Assembly (NCBI GenBank): GCA_937995335.1
Contig: CALKIH010000053.1
Coordinates: 204,070 to 268,069, forward strand
Direction: 5' to 3'
From: UBA2357 sp002344625
Lineage (GTDB): Bacteria; Pseudomonadota; Gammaproteobacteria; Burkholderiales; Rhodocyclaceae
Length of the DNA: 64,000 nucleotides
Shown here: piece by piece, positions 40,239 to 48,712 of the stretch
Numbering within the stretch: the first letter of the stretch is position 1
How the letters are laid out: every line of letters begins with the position of its first letter
The notes under the pieces: model-generated
What the model was told of the DNA's origin: nothing
Databases searched by the model: none
What the model saw: the letters and a program-made list of their open reading frames with translations, nothing else
Position numbers and translations under genes: made by a program

Positions 40239-41792
40239 TCAGGACGACTTGAAACGCGCCGGCAGATCCCCGAGCAGCCTGCCGGCGTTGCGCAATTGCG
40301 CCCATACCAGACCCCAGTTTTCGTCGCGCCGGCGTGCATCCAGACAGCGTACCAGGCGCGAACGCAGCATCTCGTCGTGCTGTTCGAGCATTGCGGCCCA
40401 CAAGCCGTCATCGACGTTATAGACGCGCCCGGGCGCAAGACACACCGGGATCACCCGTTCGACCGGCACCCCCAGATCGGCAGCCACGGCTTCGGTCGCC
40501 GCCCGGATGTTGCGCGCCTTGGGCACATCGCCGGCATCCAGGTCGTAGGGGGGTTGCCATTCCTGGACCGGGCGCAGCAGGTCGATGTGGCTCGCGACCA
40601 CCAGCAGCGCCGGCGGACGGCGGGCGGATGCCCCTTGCAGGGTGCGCAAACGGTCGAGCCGCTCGCGGTCGGCCTGGCGGTCGGGCCGGTTGACCGCGCA
40701 TGTCCACAGGATCAGGTCGGCCTCGCGTGCCGCCGCGTCGAGCGCAGGGGCATCGAACAGTTCGCTGTCGATACCCGGCGAGTCGAACACCAGGGCGCGT
40801 GTGAGGCCATCACGCTCGAGCACATGCGGCAGCACCGCCCGGGTCGTGTCGCCCAGTACATCGGTCGGGCTGATGAGCCTGCCGAACAAGGCGTTGATCA
40901 GGCTCGACTTACCGGCATTGCGCCGACCCGCGACCACGATCCGCAGTGGTTCCGCCTGGATGCCGGCGGCGTTCCGGGCAGCGTCTTCGGCATCGTCGAG
41001 ATCGGCTCGCGTCGCGGCGGTGGGGCGCGCCACCGGATCAGCGTCGTCGAGCGGAAGGCGGCCGCTGTAAAGATCGATCGCATAAAACCCGACCTTGCGC
41101 ACATACACCCGCAACAGCCACTGGTGCAGGCCGGCACGCGCCTTGCCGGCGGTGCGCTTGAGCAACTGGTGCCGTATCTCTCCCAGCAGGCCGTCGATCG
41201 GGTTGAGCACCAGCCGGCCGGCGCGATACACGTCGGTGATCTGCTCGGCCGTCGAACTCCAGTTCCGGGCGCGGACCACGTCGCCGATGGTCAGCCGATG
41301 GCTGAACGGCACATGTCCGCCGATGTCCTTGCGCAGGTCGCGACTGGCGCGTTCGATGATCAGCAAGGTGTGCGGCAGAGTGAGTTCGAGCAGGGGCCGC
41401 TCGGTGCCGGGGTGGTAGTGGCGGGCGACGATCTCGAGCGTACGGCGGCCGAGGCCGAGCAGCGCCGAACCATCGCCGAGCGGCCAGTCCGCCGGTTCGA
41501 GCGAGTCGGCGAAGGCACCGACCGCGAGCCATGCGGCGTCGGCGGTCGGCGGCCAGCTCGGGTCGGGATCGGTCGCGACATCCTGCAGCAGCCGCTGGTT
41601 GCGCCTGACCAACACCGCCTGCAGGGCGTAGCCCGCCGCCACCAGCGAGGCCAGCGCCACCAGCCAGATCCAGCGCACCTCCGACTGCCACAACCACCAC
41701 ACGCCTAGCGCGAGAATCACCGCGAGCGGGCTGAGGATCAGCGCCAGCGCGATCCCGTGCAGAAGATTCACCCGCTGCAGCAGCGACTTCAT
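40239..41792 (-). CDS. Membrane-anchored GTPase
   Basis: 517 residues from ATG 41792, which overlaps the upstream GTPase stop as ATGA. Two transmembrane helices lie near residues 12-35 and 42-60. The G domain lies in the C-terminal half: G1 GRRNAGKSS, G3 FDSPGID, and SHID in place of NKxD. It resembles the dynamin-like/YcjX-DUF697 group of membrane GTPases, but I recognise no studied orthologue. The pair with the adjacent GTPase suggests one machine acting at the inner membrane. The function is unknown. Confidence 0.85.
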   Translation of the reverse strand: MKSLLQRVNLLHGIALALILSPLAVILALGVWWLWQSEVRWIWLVALASLVAAGYALQAVLVRRNQRLLQDVATDPDPSWPPTADAAWLAVGAFADSLEPADWPLGDGSALLGLGRRTLEIVARHYHPGTERPLLELTLPHTLLIIERASRDLRKDIGGHVPFSHRLTIGDVVRARNWSSTAEQITDVYRAGRLVLNPIDGLLGEIRHQLLKRTAGKARAGLHQWLLRVYVRKVGFYAIDLYSGRLPLDDADPVARPTAATRADLDDAEDAARNAAGIQAEPLRIVVAGRRNAGKSSLINALFGRLISPTDVLGDTTRAVLPHVLERDGLTRALVFDSPGIDSELFDAPALDAAAREADLILWTCAVNRPDRQADRERLDRLRTLQGASARRPPALLVVASHIDLLRPVQEWQPPYDLDAGDVPKARNIRAATEAVAADLGVPVERVIPVCLAPGRVYNVDDGLWAAMLEQHDEMLRSRLVRCLDARRRDENWGLVWAQLRNAGRLLGDLPARFKSS

Positions 41793-43015
41793 TCGTCCTT
41801 GCCCCGGGCACGCCGCGCGATCAGGTCGCGACCCGCGGCCAGCGCCTCGGCATAGACGGCACGCAGCGCCTCGGCGTCGATGGCCAGCCCGGCCCGGCGG
41901 CGGGCGAAGAAGTACGCCGCGGCCTTGCCCAGCGCATACGTGGTCGCTCCGCTGGCGCTCGCACCCCATACCAGGCCGATCGTCTGGCCCCAGCCGGGGA
42001 TGAGCTTGGCGACGGTCTTGCCGATCATCCGGCTGACGAAACCGGTCGCGACGCCGACCCCCAGCAGACCGACGAATTCGGTGACCATGCGCCGATCCCA
42101 GGACTGCCCATACAGCACCGCGAGGGCGTGCAAAAGCTTGGCCTGCACCGCCGACACCGCGACCAGATCGATCATCGGCACCGCGCCCAGGCCCGCCGCG
42201 GCGAGCGTGTAGCCGACGATGTGCTGATGGGCGGCCCGTGCGAACACGTCGCGCACCGCCTCGTCGCCGATCAACTGGCGGCGCAGGTCGAGCGACGAAG
42301 CCGCCTCCATGCGCGCCCACAGTGCGTCGAGACCATAATGCACGGGCGCGAAACCGTCGTCCGGCAGGGTCAGGTCGATCGGTACCCAGCACACCGGCGC
42401 ATCACCGGCAAGGCGGCCCAGGCGGTCGCGCTGGTCGAGCAGGGCGCGCGCCAAGTCGGTGGGAATACCCGCGCCCACCAGCCCATCATCGAACGGATAG
42501 GGGTCGGGATGCTGCATCGCGGGCGCATAGAGCTCGTGCAGCCCGGTCTGGGCAATCAGCACCGGCCAGTCGGGATGACGCTTGCGAATCGCCCGCAAGA
42601 CTTCGTACACGGCCTCCTGCCCCGGGTCCGCGACCTTCATCACCCCCAGCACCAGATGCGCCTGGGACTCGCAGAATCCGATGTCCTCGGACGGATCGTA
42701 GGCACGTTCGCCGAGGCCGCGGGTATCGAGAAAGCGCACCACCGGCGCTTCGGCGGGATGATCGTAAAAGCGCGCCGAACGGGTGCAGGGTTGAAAGCCG
42801 TTGCCGATTTCCGCACTGTCGCTGCCGGTGAGCGCGCGGATGATCGAGGTCTTGCCGGCCTGGGTCTTGCCGACCAGCCAGATCACCGGTACCGGCATGC
42901 GCGCGCGCGCCTCGGCGAGCGAAGCGGCGAGGGCGGCTTCGTCGACGCCAGGTTCGAGCAGGGTCGTCTGCAGGCGCTTCCAGTAGTCCTGCCAGTTGAT
43001 GTCGCTGAGTTTCAC
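41789..43015 (-). CDS. GTPase with C-terminal DUF697 domain
   Basis: 408 residues. I chose GTG 43015 (M-KLSDINWQDYW) over TTG 43051; neither has a strong ribosome-binding site. G1 is GKTQAGKTS and G3 is FLDTRGLG; the DUF697 region (VPMIDLVAVSAVQAKLLHAL) includes hydrophobic helices. It may sense envelope state or shape membranes, as guessed for related families; there is no direct evidence. It is translationally coupled to the downstream membrane GTPase. Confidence 0.85.
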   Translation of the reverse strand: MKLSDINWQDYWKRLQTTLLEPGVDEAALAASLAEARARMPVPVIWLVGKTQAGKTSIIRALTGSDSAEIGNGFQPCTRSARFYDHPAEAPVVRFLDTRGLGERAYDPSEDIGFCESQAHLVLGVMKVADPGQEAVYEVLRAIRKRHPDWPVLIAQTGLHELYAPAMQHPDPYPFDDGLVGAGIPTDLARALLDQRDRLGRLAGDAPVCWVPIDLTLPDDGFAPVHYGLDALWARMEAASSLDLRRQLIGDEAVRDVFARAAHQHIVGYTLAAAGLGAVPMIDLVAVSAVQAKLLHALAVLYGQSWDRRMVTEFVGLLGVGVATGFVSRMIGKTVAKLIPGWGQTIGLVWGASASGATTYALGKAAAYFFARRRAGLAIDAEALRAVYAEALAAGRDLIARRARGKDE

Positions 43016-43094
43016 GCCGCTAATCGTGCGCGACAAACGGCGACCGCGCAATGGCCGAGGACACCGCCGGGCTCCGTCATGCGCGGCCCAACAA

Positions 43095-43117
43095 AAAGCC
43101 CGCTTGCGCGGGCCTTT
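43095..43117 (-). terminator. Terminator of efp
   Basis: Stem GCCCGC/GCGGGC with TTGC loop, followed on the minus strand by TTTTTG. The same core AAAGCCCGCTTGCGCGGGC recurs after gabT at 61815. Confidence 0.7.
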
Positions 43118-43150
43118 CGGAAACCTGCCGGACGAAGCACCTCGCCGCGC

Positions 43151-43708
43151 TCACTTGACCCGGTTGCGGTATTCATCGGTACGGGTGTCGATTTCGATCT
43201 TGTCGCCGATCTCGACGAATGCGGGCACCATCAATTCGAAACCGGTAGCGAGCTTGGCCGGCTTCAGCACCTTGCCGGACGTGTCGCCCTTGACCGCGGG
43301 CTCGGTATAGATGACTTCGCGCACGACCGAGTTCGGCAGTTCGACCGAAATCGCCTTGCCGTTGTAGAACACGACTTCGCAGGTCAGACCGTCCTCGAGG
43401 TACTTGAGCGCATCGGTCATGTTCTCGGCTTCGACTTCGTACTGGTTGTACTCTTCGTCCATGAAGACGTACATCGGATCGGCGAAGTAGGAATAGGTCA
43501 CTTCCTTGCGTTCGAGCACGACGACTTCGAACTTATCGTCGGCCTTGTAAACCTGCTCCGACGCAGCGCCGGTGAGGAGGTTCTTGAGCTTCATCTTCAC
43601 GACCGCCGAATTGCGGCCGGATTTGTTGTATTCGGCTTTTTGCACCACCAGCGGGTCGGCACCCACCATGATGACGTTGCCTGAGCGGAGTTCCTGAGCG
43701 GTTTTCAT
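43151..43708 (-). CDS. efp: Elongation factor P, Arg32 type
   Basis: 185 residues, full length. The modification loop reads NKSGRNSAVVK with Arg at position 32, where E. coli has a lysylated Lys34. Arg32-type EF-P is activated by rhamnosylation by EarP, which is the next gene upstream (62 bp away). EF-P relieves ribosome stalling at polyproline stretches; one example of such a target is the proline run in the cytochrome b561 gene at 3.2 kb. A terminator hairpin follows. Confidence 0.97.
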   Translation of the reverse strand: MKTAQELRSGNVIMVGADPLVVQKAEYNKSGRNSAVVKMKLKNLLTGAASEQVYKADDKFEVVVLERKEVTYSYFADPMYVFMDEEYNQYEVEAENMTDALKYLEDGLTCEVVFYNGKAISVELPNSVVREVIYTEPAVKGDTSGKVLKPAKLATGFELMVPAFVEIGDKIEIDTRTDEYRNRVK

Positions 43709-43769
43709 TGTGATTCCTGAGTACTGTTTTGTGCGGACGCGCGGCCGCCTGAATTTAAAAAACCCTGAA

Positions 43770-44930
43770 TTATAAACGCTTTTCGCAGAATTGCACTAGC
43801 TGCGAGGCCAGATCCGTTTGCCGCGCGAGCGCATCGGACCAGCGCTGCGCATGCCGCTGCAAGGCCGACAGTGCGGCCGCCAGGCGCGGCCACGCCTCGG
43901 CAAGCGACCGTTCGAGATTCCATTGCCGCCAGAAGGCGCACAGCGCCCTCGCATCGGCCTCGTCCAAGCCTTCGCAATAGCGCGCGAGAAAGGCATCGAG
44001 CTTGACCAGGTGCACACCCGCGTCCTGGCGATAGATGTGCCAGACGCAGGGCCGCGCCGCCCATTGGGCGCGCACGAAAGAATCCTCGCCACGCACGAAG
44101 TTGAGATCGCACATCCACAACAGCCGGTCGTAGCCGGCCTGGTCGGAAAACGGCAGCACCTGTATCCGCAGCCGGCCACGGCGGTGGTGTTCGCCGACCT
44201 GCAGATCGGGCTGGCCCAGAAACGCCGCGACGCGACCCAGTGCCCGCCCCTGCGGCACCAGCAGCAACACCTCACGGTCACCGTTTGTCCACAGCGCCAG
44301 GAGCTCGGGAAGCGCCTCGTTCTCGTAGCAGAACAGCGACACCAGCAAGGTTTCGTCCGCGCCGGCCTCGACCCCGAGCGCGGCCAGAAACTCACGGCGC
44401 GCCTGTTCGCGATTACGAAAGTGGTCGCGCTGCGCGAACAGGCCGGGTTCGCGCAGCAGCCCGCCGGTGTTGTGCTCGAAGCCCGGAAAGAAGAAGTGGC
44501 GCTGCAGGCCGGACCCGGGGTGGGCCGAACCCAGGCCATGAAAATCACCGACCCAGGCTTCGGCGGACAAATAGTCGAGATCGACCCAGACCGGACGACA
44601 CGGCCGCGCCGCCATGGCCTCGAGATAGGCCGCCGGCAGTTCGCAGGCGAAGGCCTCGATCACGACTTCGGCAGCGTCTGCCGGCGCGAACGGCTCACAC
44701 CATTCGCGCACCTCGATGTGACCCAGCGCGAGCGGCAGGGTTTGCCCCCTCAGGCCGGGTTGAAGCATGAAAAAAGCCTCGGGGCGGTCGATCCACAGCC
44801 GCACCGACACCGGATGGTGTTCGCTCAGATCCCTTGCCAGGCGCCAGCAGACGCCGATATCCCCGAAGTTATCAACAAGCCTGCAGAAGATATCCCAGTG
44901 CCTTCGCGGTCCGGCCGAGCGTTCATGCAT
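43770..44930 (-). CDS. earP: EarP, EF-P arginine rhamnosyltransferase
   Basis: 386 residues from ATG 44930 (MHERSAG); the longer open frame has no support. The start of the enzyme reads WDIFCRLVDNFGDIGVCWRLARDL, where the two Asp of DNFGD match the catalytic aspartates of EarP (formerly DUF2331). The C-terminal NFVRGEDSFVRAQWA holds the conserved Glu that binds the dTDP-sugar. It transfers rhamnose from dTDP-L-rhamnose to Arg32 of EF-P. The adjacency to efp is the usual arrangement. Confidence 0.95.
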   Translation of the reverse strand: MHERSAGPRRHWDIFCRLVDNFGDIGVCWRLARDLSEHHPVSVRLWIDRPEAFFMLQPGLRGQTLPLALGHIEVREWCEPFAPADAAEVVIEAFACELPAAYLEAMAARPCRPVWVDLDYLSAEAWVGDFHGLGSAHPGSGLQRHFFFPGFEHNTGGLLREPGLFAQRDHFRNREQARREFLAALGVEAGADETLLVSLFCYENEALPELLALWTNGDREVLLLVPQGRALGRVAAFLGQPDLQVGEHHRRGRLRIQVLPFSDQAGYDRLLWMCDLNFVRGEDSFVRAQWAARPCVWHIYRQDAGVHLVKLDAFLARYCEGLDEADARALCAFWRQWNLERSLAEAWPRLAAALSALQRHAQRWSDALARQTDLASQLVQFCEKRL

Positions 44931-45219
44931 ATCGGGTTGATGGAATCTGTATCGAGCGTGAATTCTTTGTGGACAAAGCGATCGACGGCCGGGGCGACGA
45001 AAACCGACCACATTCGACACACAACTGTCACAAGGTTTATCTACCGGGTTTCGTCCGCTCGAAAAGCTTGAGCCAGACTGGTTTCGCAGACTTATCCACA
45101 GAAACCCGGGCACTATGATCTTTATGGTTGTTTAAATATATGAAGATCAGTACACCAACATGAAGCGGGCGCCCACGCCCAAATCGGCTTCCCCGCTTCC
45201 GGACCAGACCCGCTTGTCC
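44931..45219. other. Intergenic region with DnaA-box-like and inverted repeats
   Basis: 289 bp between earP and rsuA (both minus strand). It holds TTATCCACA (45092-45100, a perfect DnaA box), the palindrome CTTTGTGGACAAAG (44965-44978) and an AT-rich stretch flanked by TGATCTT/AAGATCA (45116-45149). No convincing gene was found. The earP promoter is probably here. Confidence 0.5.
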
Positions 45220-45936
45220 TCACTGCCCAGGGGGCAGATCGGCAAGGCGGGCGAGGTCCGCCGGCTCGAGCCAGCGCCATGCCCCTTCGGGCAAGTCGTC
45301 CGGTAATTCGAGCCCGCCCACCCGGTGGCGATGAAGCCGGTCGACATTGCCGCCGGCCGCCACCAGCATGCGCTTGACCTGGTGGTACTTGCCTTCGGTG
45401 ACGGTCAGGCTGAGCAGCCGCTCGCCATCGCGGCTGCAAGCGAACGCGGCGATCGGCTCGGGTTCGTCATCGAGCTGGACCCCGCCGAGTAGGTTCGCAA
45501 GCACTTGCGCGGAAACGACGTCGCTGGTGTGAACGAGGTATTCCTTGGGAATGCGCTTCTTTCCCGAGCTCCACATGTGGATGAACTGTCCGTCGTCCGA
45601 CATCAGTAACAGCCCGGTGGTGTCCTGGTCCAGTCGCCCGACCGGCTGGATGTCGCGATGGGCGAACTGGCGCGGCAACAAGGTATAGATCGAAGGATGG
45701 AAGGTCGGCTTGCGCGAACATTCGAAACCGGCCGGCTTGTGAAACATCAGGTAGGCCTGCTCGCGATAGCGCCAGGTTTCGCCATCGACCTCGAAGCTCA
45801 AGTCGGCGGTGGCGATTTCGGCGAAGGGGTCGTCGATGATCTCGCCGCCGACCGAGAACAGGCCGGCGCGGATCAGCGTGCGGCAGTCCTTGCGGCTGCC
45901 GAAGCCCTGGGATTGGAGAATGCGTTCGGTTTTCAT
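45220..45936 (-). CDS. rsuA: 16S rRNA pseudouridine(516) synthase
   Basis: 238 residues. S4 RNA-binding domain at the N-terminus (RILQSQGFGSRKDCRTLIRA), then the RsuA/RluB-type catalytic domain with the nucleophilic aspartate in GRLDQDTTGLLL and the C-terminal GKYHQVKRMLVAAG. Sequence and length fit RsuA, which modifies U516 of 16S rRNA; RluB/RluE types cannot be fully excluded. It starts at ATG 45936. Confidence 0.9.
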   Translation of the reverse strand: MKTERILQSQGFGSRKDCRTLIRAGLFSVGGEIIDDPFAEIATADLSFEVDGETWRYREQAYLMFHKPAGFECSRKPTFHPSIYTLLPRQFAHRDIQPVGRLDQDTTGLLLMSDDGQFIHMWSSGKKRIPKEYLVHTSDVVSAQVLANLLGGVQLDDEPEPIAAFACSRDGERLLSLTVTEGKYHQVKRMLVAAGGNVDRLHRHRVGGLELPDDLPEGAWRWLEPADLARLADLPPGQ

Positions 45937-46049
45937 CGGCGAATCTTAACGCGAGGCCATGCTGTTACAAATTTCTTGTGGATGGATCGGGTCGTTTCGG
46001 TGAACAACTGGGCTGGAAGCAAGTGCAGTCTTTGTTGAAAAAGGTCTCG

Positions 46050-46070
46050 AAGCGCAGAAGGCGCTTTTTT
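46050..46070 (+). terminator. Orphan Rho-independent terminator
   Basis: Stem AAGCGC / GCGCTT with loop AGAAG, directly followed by TTTT on the plus strand. No plus-strand gene ends upstream; rsuA runs the other way. Confidence 0.6.
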
Positions 46071-46156
46071 GGCCACATTCCAGACATGGTAAACAGCGTG
46101 CTGCCACACATCGCCATCAACAGCGCAGTGGATTGAAAGGATTACGTAAAATCCAC

Positions 46157-46184
46157 TTATCAACAGAATTCCGGCGAGTATATT
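46157..46184 (+). promoter_or_regulatory. Candidate sigma-70 promoter for the AtaL-like gene and rdgC
   Basis: TTATCA (-35, 4 of 6), 16-nt spacer, TATATT (-10, 5 of 6). It is 200 bp before the TTG start at 46384. Moderate match only. Confidence 0.4.
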
Positions 46185-46383
46185 TACTATGGTTCTGTAT
46201 ACATTAATCAACAAACAGAAGCATGACATCGACGCGCCGGCCAGGGTTTTTCAGCCGCCGGAAAGCGGGATACACTGCGGCCTGTTCATGGAAACGCGCC
46301 GGGTGACCTGCGAATCGGACCCTCCCGCGATGGGAGCAGGCCGGTGTGTTTGTCACCCTCGCCTGCGCCAATCGGAGAATGTC

Positions 46384-46854
46384 TTGAAGTTTGAGCATGT
46401 GATCGTGGTCAATGATGCCGACAACCCCCTGGTTGCCGATCTGACACGTGATCAGGTCTGGTTCGGACTGATGTGCCGGGCCGAGGATCCACGCCCGTTC
46501 CTGCCGGGGCTCGATACCTGCGTGATTCTCGAGCGCAGCGAGAACGTGCTCGTGCGTGCGTTGAGCTTCGGCCAGGTGGTGATTCACGACGAAGTGCTCA
46601 TCGAGCCTTTGGAAGCGCTGACCTTCGAATCGAAGGCAACGCCGCAGCATGCCGGCGGCAGCCTGCGGATATCGATCGAGGAACCGGCGCCGGGCGAGTT
46701 GATCCTGCGCTTCGTCTATCGGACGACCTTGCCCGAATCCGAAAGCGATCCCGATGGTGCCTATGCCGGTTTCGTGAAGGCGGCCTACCATTCCTCCGAT
46801 CTCGATACGGTGCGGGTGATCCGCGACATCGCCGGGTCCGCGCAACGTCATTGA
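46384..46854 (+). CDS. SRPBCC-family protein (DUF1857/AtaL-like)
   Basis: 156 residues from a TTG start at 46384, decided by GGAGA 7 nt upstream; the longer open frame has no support. The sequence KFEHVIVVNDADNPLVADLTRDQVWFGL is typical of the DUF1857/AtaL-like branch of the START/SRPBCC ligand-binding fold. Members bind hydrophobic ligands or have polyketide-related activities; many bacterial ones are uncharacterised. It precedes rdgC by 62 bp and may share its transcript. Confidence 0.82.
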   Translation: MKFEHVIVVNDADNPLVADLTRDQVWFGLMCRAEDPRPFLPGLDTCVILERSENVLVRALSFGQVVIHDEVLIEPLEALTFESKATPQHAGGSLRISIEEPAPGELILRFVYRTTLPESESDPDGAYAGFVKAAYHSSDLDTVRVIRDIAGSAQRH

Positions 46855-46916
46855 AGGTATTTCACCCGGGCCCGAGGTTCTTCGGGCCTGTCCATCCATT
46901 GTCTGGAAATTCAAGC

Positions 46917-47837
46917 ATGTGGTTCAAGAATCTGCAGTTTTATCGCCTGCCCGCCGGCTGGAGCATGAGCGCGGAAGTGCTCGAGGAACACCTGGCGCGC
47001 AAGCGCTTTCAAGCCTGCGGCAGCCAAGATCAGGAAACCCGCGGCTGGGTCGTGCCCCATGACGGGGACACCCTGGTACACCGCGTCGGTAAGCAGTGGC
47101 TGATTGCGCTCGGTTCGGAGCAGCGCCTGCTGCCGTCGTCGGTGGTCAGGCAGGAAGCCGAGGACCGGGCCGAGGAGATCGCCGCACGCCAGGGCTACAA
47201 GCCCGGCCGCAAGCAGATGAAGGAGTTGCGCGAACAGGTCGTGCAGGAATTTCTGCCGCGGGCGTTCACGCGGCGCAAGAAAGTATTTGCCTGGATCGAC
47301 CCGGTCAATGGCTGGCTCGGCATCGACGCGCCCAGCCAGACCCGTGCCGAAGACGTGCTCGAGGCCTTGCGCCAGGCATTGGAAACCTTGCCCTTGAGCC
47401 TGGTGCGCAGTGAGCGCTCGCCCGCCGCGGCGATGGCCGACTGGCTCGCCGGTGGCGAGGCGCCGGGCGGATTCACGATCGACCAGGACTGCGAATTGCG
47501 CGCAGTCACCGAAGACAAGGCGGCGGTGCGCTATGTCCGGCATGCGCTGGAGGGCGACGAGGTTCGCGCCCATCTCGAAGGCGGCAAGATGCCCACCCGG
47601 CTCGCGCTGACTTTCGACGACCGGGTGAGTTTCGTCTTGACCGAGAAAATGGAAATCAAACGGCTCGACTTTCTCGATGTGGTCAAGGAAAAAGTCGATG
47701 CCTCGGGCGCGGAAGATGCGCGCGCGCTCTTCGATGCCGGCTTTGCCCTGATGACCGGCGAGATCGCCTTGCTGTTGCCGGCCCTGGTCGAGGCCCTTGG
47801 CGGCGAGATGAAGATGCCGGAGGCCTTGGCCGCCTGA
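46917..47837 (+). CDS. rdgC: RdgC, recombination-associated protein
   Basis: 306 residues, the family length. The start MWFKNLQFYRLP and the internal RKQMKELREQVVQEFLPRAF are RdgC signatures. RdgC forms a ring on double-stranded DNA and limits RecA filament formation; in Neisseria it affects pilin variation. ATG 46917 is preceded by a small hairpin (46869-46889) in the gap after the AtaL-like gene. Confidence 0.95.
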   Translation: MWFKNLQFYRLPAGWSMSAEVLEEHLARKRFQACGSQDQETRGWVVPHDGDTLVHRVGKQWLIALGSEQRLLPSSVVRQEAEDRAEEIAARQGYKPGRKQMKELREQVVQEFLPRAFTRRKKVFAWIDPVNGWLGIDAPSQTRAEDVLEALRQALETLPLSLVRSERSPAAAMADWLAGGEAPGGFTIDQDCELRAVTEDKAAVRYVRHALEGDEVRAHLEGGKMPTRLALTFDDRVSFVLTEKMEIKRLDFLDVVKEKVDASGAEDARALFDAGFALMTGEIALLLPALVEALGGEMKMPEALAA

Positions 47838-47937
47838 AAACCCGGTGTGGAACCGAGGTCCCGGCGCGAGCGTTGCGTTACATTTTCGCGGCGGGACGGC
47901 GATAATTCGGCTTTTCAATCAAGTTCTGGGGTTGCTC

Positions 47938-48693
47938 ATGCGTTGCAGGAAGTTGTCGGTCGCGGTGGTGTTGTCGTTTCTGGTGGTATCCGGCTGCAAG
48001 ACCAGCGGCATGGACCTGGGTGGAATGATGGAAGCGGGGATGAACCTGGCCACCGCCGCGACCCTTTCGGATGCCGATGTCAAGCTCATCGGCGATCAGA
48101 CGATTGCGCAGCAGGATGCGGCCAACAAGCTCGCCCCGGCCGGCAGCAAGCATGCCAAGCGCTTGCAGAACCTCACTGCCGACCTCAAGCTGGTGGATGG
48201 GGTTCGCCTCGACTACAAGGTTTACATCGATTCGGACGTGAACGCGTTCGCTGTTCCGAATGGTTCGATCCGGGTCATGAGCGGGCTCCTGGACAAGATG
48301 GACGACGACGAGGTGCGCTACGTGCTTGCGCACGAGATCGGGCATGTGCTCCTCGGCCACTCGAAGAAGGCGTTCCAGGTCGCCTATGCGAGCTCGGCCG
48401 CGCGTCAGGTGGCGGCATCGAGCGGCAATGCGACCGTGTCGGCCCTGTCGGGTTCCGAATTGGGGGCGCTGGGCGAGGCGCTGGTCGGCGCCCAGTTCTC
48501 GCAGAAGCAGGAATACGAAGCCGACGACTACGCGGTGGACTTTCTGAAGCGCAAAGGTCACGACACCGCCGGCGCGGTGACCGCGTTGCGCAAGCTCGAG
48601 CAGATGTACGGCAACAACAGCGGCTTCTTCGCGAGCCATCCGGCGCCGGGTCAGCGTGCCGCCCGCCTCGAGCAGAAGCTCGCCCAGCGCTGA
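47938..48693 (+). CDS. M48-family lipoprotein metalloprotease
   Basis: 251 residues from ATG 47938. Signal peptide with lipobox VSGC (Cys20). The zinc motif HEIGH lies in VLAHEIGHVLLGHSKKAF, and the third ligand is in EYEADDYAVDFL. The layout matches the small periplasmic M48 proteases LoiP/YcaL and not the two-domain BepA. These degrade misassembled outer-membrane proteins. It is probably anchored to the inner leaflet of the outer membrane. Confidence 0.9.
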   Translation: MRCRKLSVAVVLSFLVVSGCKTSGMDLGGMMEAGMNLATAATLSDADVKLIGDQTIAQQDAANKLAPAGSKHAKRLQNLTADLKLVDGVRLDYKVYIDSDVNAFAVPNGSIRVMSGLLDKMDDDEVRYVLAHEIGHVLLGHSKKAFQVAYASSAARQVAASSGNATVSALSGSELGALGEALVGAQFSQKQEYEADDYAVDFLKRKGHDTAGAVTALRKLEQMYGNNSGFFASHPAPGQRAARLEQKLAQR

Positions 48694-48712
48694 ACCCGCC
48701 GGGCGGTCCGGT

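Larger units (their letters stand above)
45937..46383. other. 447-bp intergenic region, AT-richer, with terminator and promoter
   Basis: No convincing protein gene. It contains CATCCACAA on the minus strand (45977-45985), an orphan plus-strand terminator (46050-46070), TTATCAACA (46157-46165) and a promoter-like element for the downstream gene (46157-46184). It could host a small RNA; see findings. Confidence 0.5.

Noticed and set aside
44965..45149. Chromosomal or plasmid replication origin
   Set aside because: Only one perfect DnaA box and two or three near matches; no dnaA, dnaN, parAB or rep gene nearby. Kept only as a low-interest finding.
45122..45439. 105-codon minus-strand frame overlapping the end of rsuA
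   Set aside because: It shares the rsuA 3' DNA in another frame, is Arg/Pro-rich, and has no ribosome-binding site or family match.
46869..46889. Terminator between the AtaL-like gene and rdgC
   Set aside because: The hairpin GGCCCGA/TTCGGGCC lacks a following T-run, so a terminator call is not supported; it may just be a GC-rich fold.
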